NCBI GenBank assembly: GCA_013054445.1
Contig: JAAMPI010000033.1
Location: 25,895-89,894 of the forward strand
Direction of reading: 5' to 3'
Source of the DNA: Cudoniella acicularis
Taxonomy: Eukaryota; Ascomycota; Leotiomycetes; Helotiales; Helotiaceae
DNA: 64,000 nt
Under the pieces are notes generated by a model, which ran no database searches, was not told the origin of the DNA, and saw only the letters and a list, made by a program, of their open reading frames with translations. The translations under genes and the position numbers were made by a program. Shown piece by piece: positions 57,608 through 64,000 of the stretch; the stretch's first letter is position 1, and each line of letters starts with the position of its first letter.

Positions 57608-58914
57608 CTACTTTTGAGGTGGGTTGTGAGCGAAGCTGACACCCTTCGCAATGTTGCCCTTCAATCCTTCTACAGCAGCCTTGAGGAGAGTCTTCTCGTT
57701 GTCGTCAAGGTTTGTGAGAGGGTTTTGGGCTTTTTCAGCACCGGTTGTCTACCTTGTTGTTAGCCACGTCACAAGGGATGGGAGAGGGTTCTTACGCCTA
57801 GTTCGACAGGAACGGAAAAGAAATCGAGGCCGGTCTCCTTTGCAATAACCTCGCCACCGGAGATACCTGGCAGATATACAAAGGTTGGTGTAACAATGCC
57901 CTTCTCGCCTGATAGACCTTTCAGAACCGCCTCAGCAAAACTAGTCAGAAGTCAGTAAAGCTTTTCCCCAATTGATGCCTGGGAGAATACCGGAATCCTG
58001 CATACGCCATGGAAAGGGTGGCGGATCCAGCTCCATCTTTTGCTTTGACGACCTCATCACCACCAAATTGGACGCGCTTGACCAAATCTGCCAATTTGTC
58101 TGCGGGGATAGTGACAGAAGGCTTAGCCTGGCTGAAAAGTGGCACGATAGTCTCTCCAGAGTGACCACCAATGACTGGAATATTCAGATCTTGTGGGTTC
58201 TTCGTGCCAATGATTTCGGCAACGAAGGTTTCGGCTCGGACAACATCGAGGGTGGTAACACCAAAGAGACGCTTTGGGTTGAAAACTCCCTTAGCCTTGA
58301 GAACCTCGGCAGCAATTGGCACGGTTGAATTGACTGGGTTGGAGATAATCAAAATATAGGCTTTTGGTGCAACGTCGGCAATGACTTCGATGAGGCCTTT
58401 TACAATGCCAGCATTGATGTTGAAGAGGTCATCACGAGTCATTCCTGGCTTGCCTGTAATTTGAAACATCAGTCACCGTGTTCACCTCTTAAAGCTTAGC
58501 ACATACGGGGAATTCCAGCTGGGATAACAATAATATCTGCATCCTTGAAGGCGAGCTTGGCACCATCGTCTTTGGGAAGATAGCCAGTGATTTTCTATAT
58601 CCCTCATCAGCCTCGGTAGTCATCCCTTATTCCAGCTACAACATACAGCAGGCGAAGAGATATGTGAAAGATCTGCAGCCACACCAGGAGTGTTGACAAC
58701 ATCGTACAATGCCAACTCGGAGATGAGAGGAGAGGTCTTGAGGAGGAGGGACAATGGCTATTGAGGGAATTTGTTAGCAGATGCGCCAAGAGCTATAAAT
58801 GTTGCAAACTTGCCTGTCCGATTCCACCAGAGGCACCAGCGACGACTAAAGCGGTCAGCAATGATTCTATATTGATCTTGCCCTTTAGCCAGGCTTACCG
58901 GCTTTGAATCCCAT
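57608..58914 (-). CDS. Malate dehydrogenase, cytosolic type
   Basis: Seven exons are read on the complement: 58899-58914, 58814-58845, 58647-58757, 58507-58594, 57991-58453, 57796-57940 and 57608-57748, giving 331 residues. The enzyme interconverts malate and oxaloacetate with NAD. The NAD-binding loop reads [11 protein letters not shown] joined to PLSLLLK. The segment [16 protein letters not shown] holds the substrate-binding arginines, and the active-site His is in [15 protein letters not shown]. No targeting peptide precedes MGFKAVVAG; an upstream in-frame TGA in the spliced leader confirms the start. This fits a cytosolic enzyme better than a mitochondrial one. The second intron uses a GC donor (GCAAGT at 58813) and AG acceptor; the conserved GIGQ-PLSL junction fixes it. 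Confidence 0.93.
58757..58814 (-). other. GC-AG intron in malate dehydrogenase
   Basis: On the minus strand the exon ends CAG, followed by GCAAGT (from 58813) and later AATAG (58758). The flanking exons are exactly in phase at a universally conserved place (G-I-G-Q then P-L-S). The only nearby GT (at 58809) would shift the frame. Confidence 0.88.
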
Positions 58915-59749
58915 GTTTGCGATTTCGGCGAGCGAATTGTTTCTGTAACACACGGTCAACAATTACCCCGCGATGATACTCCAAGCTTTAGCTGGATAGA
59001 GTTGATGAACTGTACCTTCTGTGATGATTCCTAGGTATTCAAAAGAGGATTCGAGTTAGGCTCAAGTGTTACACGATGGAAGAAAAGCTTGGGGGATTCT
59101 GGATCAATGGAAATCTTCTGACGGTGGAAAATCCGTTGGAGGGGTTGAGAGCTCTTCCCCAATGGGACGCCGCGAAGCGAGCAAATCAGAACGAGTGGGG
59201 ACTTGGAGGGGTCGGTTGTTCGGGGAATAGTTCGTAGCTTACCTGCTTCCTTGCGTGCTGCTGTATGGAATATGCACTATTGTTCCTTTTCTGCGGAAAA
59301 AATGCAAGAGCGGCTTGTTGCAAAAGGAAAGAATAGTTATATACCTCTGAACCTTACAGGGTGAATGAAGCCTCATGCATATGGGCACTAGAACTAAAGG
59401 ACAAGGCCGAGGCAAGGAGGTCGGGCGAGATCGGGCAGCACGTTACGTTTTGCTGCTGAGACGCTCCAAGCTTTCCCGGCTCTCCATCTTCACATGCCGA
59501 AGGTGCAATGATGCTCATTCATGGAAGTATGTTTATCAGACGCCAAAAATTTGGGTTCACGGGCTTCATATTCGTCGGATAGTGCTAATGCCTTTCCTGC
59601 CATAATCACAACCACGGCATCTAGCCAGACCAGAGGACTTTGCAAGTGTTATCCCATATGAAATCTCGTTAGCCAAATAACCAGTATAACTCCTGGAATT
59701 GAGCTCTATTTTAGACTAGCAAGACCACTCCCATTCATGTCGTACAGGC
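58915..59749. other. Intergenic upstream of malate dehydrogenase
   Basis: This probably holds the spliced 5' leader of the gene (splice signals near 58945 and 59010) and the 3' flank of RPL28. No other gene is seen. Confidence 0.5.
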
Positions 59750-60500
59750 TCATTCCTCCTTCTCACCTGCAGCCTTCTTCGCCTTTGCGCCTCGAAGCTT
59801 GGCCTCTGGGGCATCCTTCTTTGGTTGCTGGGACTTGCGAATAGCAGATGCGCGGGCAACGGCCTCAGCTCGGATATCGGGTCGGTATCCTGACTTGGCT
59901 GTGTTGCTGGCAATGGTCTTGAAGGTCCTTTACATAACGAATTAGAGAAGTCCAGGATACCAATTTTATAGGGAACTTGAGGCAGAACTGACTTTCTTGT
60001 GGATTTGTTGCCGCCGATTGTAACTTTGTGGACGTGGCTTGCTGGGCGTTGTGGGTGCTTGACCTTCTTGGTGATCAAAGTAACACCCTTGCTTTTGTCC
60101 TTATTCTCCTCAACTCCAACGGCCTATCCTCTGTTAACTTAAATTCGGTATTGCTTCATTATTCGTAGCTGCTGCGCACCTTGTCGTTGACAAAACCAGC
60201 ATGCTGCCAAAAATTAGCTTCTGGACTCCAATTATCATTCAATAAGCCGTACCTTTCGCGAGTGGATGTTGACCAAGTTGAAAGGATCACGAGAGAATCG
60301 GACACCTCCAGATTGTGCGCGCTTGACCAGGAAAGCATTCTGGGATCCTGTATTCCCAAACATCAGTGACCATAATTTTCCAGGTAAGATGCTCCTTGTT
60401 CCCCCTTCGATCCAGTGCTAGGAAATTTTCATAAAGAGGCAAACGTACGGGAAATCTCCCAGATCAGGTCCGCGGACACTTGACTTGAGTGGTGTGACAT
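59750..60500 (-). CDS. Cytosolic ribosomal protein eL28
   Basis: Five exons on the complement, 60449-60500, 60253-60347, 60180-60203, 59993-60123 and 59750-59927, encode 159 residues. Landmarks are DLIWEIS joined to QNAFLVKRAQSGGVRFSRDP, then FNLVNIHSRK, the tiny eight-residue exon HAGFVNDK, and later GVTLITKKVK, IGGNKSTRKTFKTIA and the lysine-rich end. eL28 is a eukaryote-specific protein of the 60S subunit (absent from Saccharomyces). The short exon of 24 bases and a GTCAGT donor are typical of fungal ribosomal protein genes. It is transcribed away from the DUF2015 gene. Confidence 0.94.
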
Positions 60501-60869
60501 GCTGACGGTATTGTGTGTTGACAATTGTAAATTATCACGGCTTCATCAACAAAGTCCGACTTCAATATTCAAAAGTTCTGTGTGCCTGATGGGCCAATCA
60601 TCGGCAGTCTCGCTAACTAAAGTTGGATTCTGCGCTAGTCCACTTTCAGCGTCTGCTTAGCGGGCTTCGTCACTGCATGAATGCGCAGCCGCGAATCTCC
60701 GCCTCAGGGTCCTCAATACGCTGGCGGCATTAACGATGACCTGACTGCTTGGCTTTTGCATCGTCACGCAGTTTCAAATGCCAAGTCTGAACATCTATTA
60801 GACTTTGGTCCCGCTCACCACCGAGCTTTCTTCTTTAACCTTCAGGTTCAACGGAATTTGTAGCAAGAA
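60501..60869. promoter_or_regulatory. Divergent promoter region, RPL28 and DUF2015 gene
   Basis: The 369 bases separate two divergent start codons, so both promoters must lie here. No specific element is recognised. Confidence 0.45.
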
Positions 60870-61314
60870 ATGGGCTATTTCCTCTACAGCACTGTCTTCT
60901 CCTTCCTCGTTCTCTCCACCGGTAAGCCAACCACTCGAACTCCTATTTCCATAGGAACCATCTAGTCTAACATATCATCTTTTAGCCCTTTTCCTCACTC
61001 GTTCTCACTGGCTTCCACACATGCCTTCCATCCCAGGCACCTCGTTCCTCTACTCCCGCCTCCCTTCTACCTTCGCCAACGATATCGAGTCCGGCTTCTC
61101 CTCCTCGGCCTTTGATCTGTCTGGCAATGTTGCGTCGGGGGATTCGAGGGCAGGGTTAGACAACTCAAGCAAGAAGGAGATACAGAAGATCATGAAGAGC
61201 AGGAAAGTGAACTTTGATGAAGCACGACGGCTGTATACCGAGGGGCGATTTGCAAAGAACAATATTGGGCCTGATGGACTTCCGAGGGATCCGAAATTTG
61301 TTAGCTTCTCGTAG
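60870..61314 (+). CDS. DUF2015 family small protein with N-terminal membrane segment
   Basis: Exons 60870-60921 and 60986-61314 encode 126 residues. The first 25 residues are hydrophobic (MGYFLYSTVFSFLVLSTALF), a signal anchor. The rest is the fungal DUF2015 signature: SRLPSTFANDIESGFSSSAF, then FDLSGNV, GDSRAGLD, EIQKIMKSRKVNFDEARRLY and the end RFAKNNIGPDGLPRDPKF. The family is conserved in ascomycetes; its biochemical role is unknown to me. The intron is canonical and in phase. Confidence 0.9.
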
Positions 61315-64000
61315 AGTCTGTTACTTGGGTGGAAAGAATGACGAGATGTCTTGGAAAATATAGCGGCCGCCGCTGAAGTAGGAGGACGCCGCTGGGAGTA
61401 ACACTATGGCCGCTCACCAACACTTCCCATTACTACAGTATTCGACACTGAAACCTACCTCCGATTGAGAACACTCACTCCTTCACGGGGATTTGTGTCT
61501 CGAACTACTTCATACACCATACAGCATACGCTGTTTTCGAAGCCTTCCGGATTACTACCCTTTACTGTTTCGGTGATTTGAGACTCAAATACCCACACTC
61601 TTTATATTTTCATTTCGTCAGCGATCAAGCAATCGGCGTTAATAGTTGGTTCGTTCCCAAGGGGCAGGCAATTGTATGATTGAGCTTTCCTTGGGTGCGC
61701 GGTGTAATAAGGGGATTACGATTACATCTATACAAACTTCGGAAATTCAGACTTTAATCCGAAATGCAAGAAACCTCGCAGTTTTTCAAGCCTCTTTAAA
61801 CACATTCTCTAGTCCTTGGCTCAGAAATTCGGTTTGATTCTCTCTCCATGTTTAAGACCCTCCTCTCCTTTGTATCGGTTTTTCGCCTATACCCATATTC
61901 CTCGTACATAGACATCTCCATGTATAAATCCGTCTCCTACGGTAAGTCTTCTAAACGCATCTCCTCTGGTACGTGTATCTCTTGTAAAAGCAAATGACGA
62001 ACGAACAACCGTATCTATTCTACTACTATATGTCACATGAGTTTCATTTTTAACTTCCACCTCTCACTATGTCTCATACACGTTCTCAAAGTTCTAGACT
62101 GGACTATTAGTCCGAGGCAAAACTTTCACTTGTTTCAAGATTCAAGCTGTTCCTATAAAGTTTCTAAGTCTGTATTGGGATATTCAGGCGTATCCTGTTC
62201 CGCCATCCGTTCGGCCAACCCATGTTACGCTTCAGGGAAGAAACACGCTTATCCTAAAGATTTCTTCGGAAATTGGATCATAAGAATAATCTCGTCACTC
62301 CTCTACTCTAAATACCTCTGTTTTTTTTTCAAGTGATTTCTCAAGTGAGCAGATATGTAGCTGTTTTTAAGTGCTTATGTTGGATTTCATGAAACAGACA
62401 GCGGAACGTTCGAAGGGATGTCGCTGACTTGATTCATTTGGTTCATCTTGAATTATGATTATGAGAGTATATTGTAGTTTGATTCTGTTTGCATGTCCCC
62501 TTTCTGCTCTTGCTACGCGTTCGGCAAGGATGAAAAATTACTATAGACATAATGCGGTGTGTTACCTGCGTGATAAGTCTCAAGCGACCATTCTAAACCT
62601 CACCTGTTTTTAATACTCGCTCTGCACCCATTGTTAAGAGATCATTTTATCGTTTGTATTTAAAGGTAGAATCCACGCCTCTTCATATCCCGTATTGATA
62701 CAAGCATGCAAAGCCAGTTGTATTTTCGTGGTTTCACTAACCGATTTAAATTTTGGGATAGGGGGGTTCCGAAAACATACACTGCCGCTCAATAAAAGTT
62801 TCTAACCATTCCTGAATGCCGACTCAATATTATTTCATATAGGAGATTCTGAAATCATCATCATATCCACTCACCCGCCTTCCAAGACAAGGCCATTCTC
62901 AGCTACAAATCGATAAAAACCAGTCTTTCATTGAAATTTATCCCATTAGACTCTGTTTACACCCTCTCCCCAGAGCCCCCACCTCTCTATCCCATGAATC
63001 TCAGCGCTTATGCAATATAATGCCTAGAATCTCAATACTAGGTAATCCTCCCTCTACCTTCTGTCCATAACAAGCCTTGTTTGTGGAAGAGTGACAAACT
63101 TGTATCATGCTATGAGAGAGGCTTAGAGAACAAAGCCTAGATAGAGTATAACGGATGCCGCTTTTTGATTGATTAGCTTCTGGGTAATGAGGGAAATTGG
63201 CTCGTAGATAGGTACTATGGATTAATTGCTCGTTAGGGAAATTAAGGTTAAGAACAGAAGAGAGGATTGATTCACTTTTGTAGGTTAATGTTGAGAATCA
63301 TTTGGAAGATTTGTGATTACTACTCAACTAAATATCTTATGTGTGTTACTAAAGTTTGAAGAATTTTGGGCAAAGAGAAGGAAAGAACAGGCGGGCTGGG
63401 GTGTGGGAAGCACGAAAGTGGCCGAGAGAATAGTGAGTTCATGACGCTACTATTTTCCGAACATGCTATTCAATGGTGGATGTTTTTGATTTCAATTAAG
63501 ACTAAAAAGGTTTGGGGAGATCGTTCTCAGATTTGAAGAAAGTTTTACAGAATTAAAGACAGGAGACGAAGGATATATCAACATGTTTTTACATGGCATT
63601 GTTTTAACTAGATTGGTAATCCTATTATAAAAAGCTATACTTCAAGAGGACGGGTACATATTTAGAGAAGTAGAGCAGTGAAATGGATGTGGTAGGGTAC
63701 TTGAAGCAAATTAACGAGATGAAAAATAAGGGGAGACTGCTTGCCTCGCTTCGTGTAATTGTTTACAGTGAGGCCATTGAAAGCAAATATTTTGCGGCAA
63801 TTAACGCACAAAACTTACATATAACCACGTGAATAATGAATGCTGTTTGAGAATAAAGGGGAGGTTATCCTCTTATCCGTTGATGAAAAAGTCGAGGGTT
63901 AATAGGAGTGAATAAGTGAATTTTACTTAGTGAGATTTATACCTAGTTAGTCATCCTTCCTTATCGCTGCCCCGAGAGTCGTCAGCAAAACCTCGCTCGA
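61315..64000. other. 2.7-kb right end, no gene supported
   Basis: It is AT-rich, with only short open frames and stop codons in all frames. It probably holds the 3' flank of the DUF2015 gene and upstream sequence of a gene beyond the window. I see no repeat or RNA gene. Confidence 0.5.

Noticed and set aside
1..64000. CRISPR array, secondary-metabolite cluster or telomere
   Set aside because: No regularly spaced repeats, no synthase or cluster enzymes and no telomeric repeats were seen; gene structure is eukaryotic throughout.

Overview
This window is nuclear DNA of a filamentous ascomycete, most likely a leotiomycete (Helotiales-like). Genes are split by many 45-70 base introns with GTAAGT-type donors and CTAAC/CTAAT branch sites. 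Several proteins belong to families restricted to, or typical of, Pezizomycotina: a Clr5-domain ankyrin protein, PhiA-like and IgE-binding-like secreted proteins, a DUF2015 protein and a Tup1/RcoA corepressor. No coding sequence shows bacterial organisation. The lineage call is an inference from protein flavour, not a measured placement.

Layout. From 1 to 9.7 kb: a broken Clr5/ankyrin gene, a decayed TpA-rich retroelement patch, a 274-base inverted-repeat element and a small secreted protein. From 9.7 to 12.3 kb: RPC17 and a PRPP synthetase, divergently transcribed. From 13.9 to 19.2 kb: an IgE-binding-like secreted protein, a small basic nuclear-type protein and an 871-residue protein with a HicA-like C-terminal domain, which has a second copy of the 274-base element in its upstream region. 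From 19.6 to 26.4 kb: gene-poor sequence that hides a spliced 62-residue protein with a nine-cysteine tail and a broken MARVEL-domain gene. From 26.4 to 30.6 kb: a PhiA-like secreted protein and a GPI-anchored aspartic protease. From 33 to 38 kb: an unrecognised six-exon gene, a V-ATPase proteolipid and an F-box-like/nucleotidyltransferase-like protein. From 39 to 45.5 kb: a tRNA-like pol III element, a CaaX-tailed ubiquitin hydrolase and mitochondrial uL5m. From 45.5 to 49 kb: a desert with a Ty3/Gypsy integrase remnant. From 49 to 61.3 kb: ERG3, TUP1, TRAPP subunit Trs33, cytosolic malate dehydrogenase, ribosomal eL28 and a DUF2015 protein. The last 2.7 kb shows no gene.

The conserved genes are housekeeping functions (Pol III transcription, nucleotide synthesis, vacuolar acidification, mitochondrial and cytosolic translation, sterol synthesis, vesicle tethering, carbon metabolism) and do not form one pathway. 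Accessory genes and transposon debris sit between them. Two accessory genes carry CAA-to-TAA type stops and the retroelement patch is TpA-rich and CpA-poor, which together suggest past RIP-like mutation. I did not see a biosynthetic cluster, CRISPR array or defence island. The least expected items are the tiny cysteine-tail gene, the paired inverted-repeat elements, the in-frame TAG in the deubiquitinase and the HicA-like domain. Exon boundaries were read by eye from splice signals and frame continuity.
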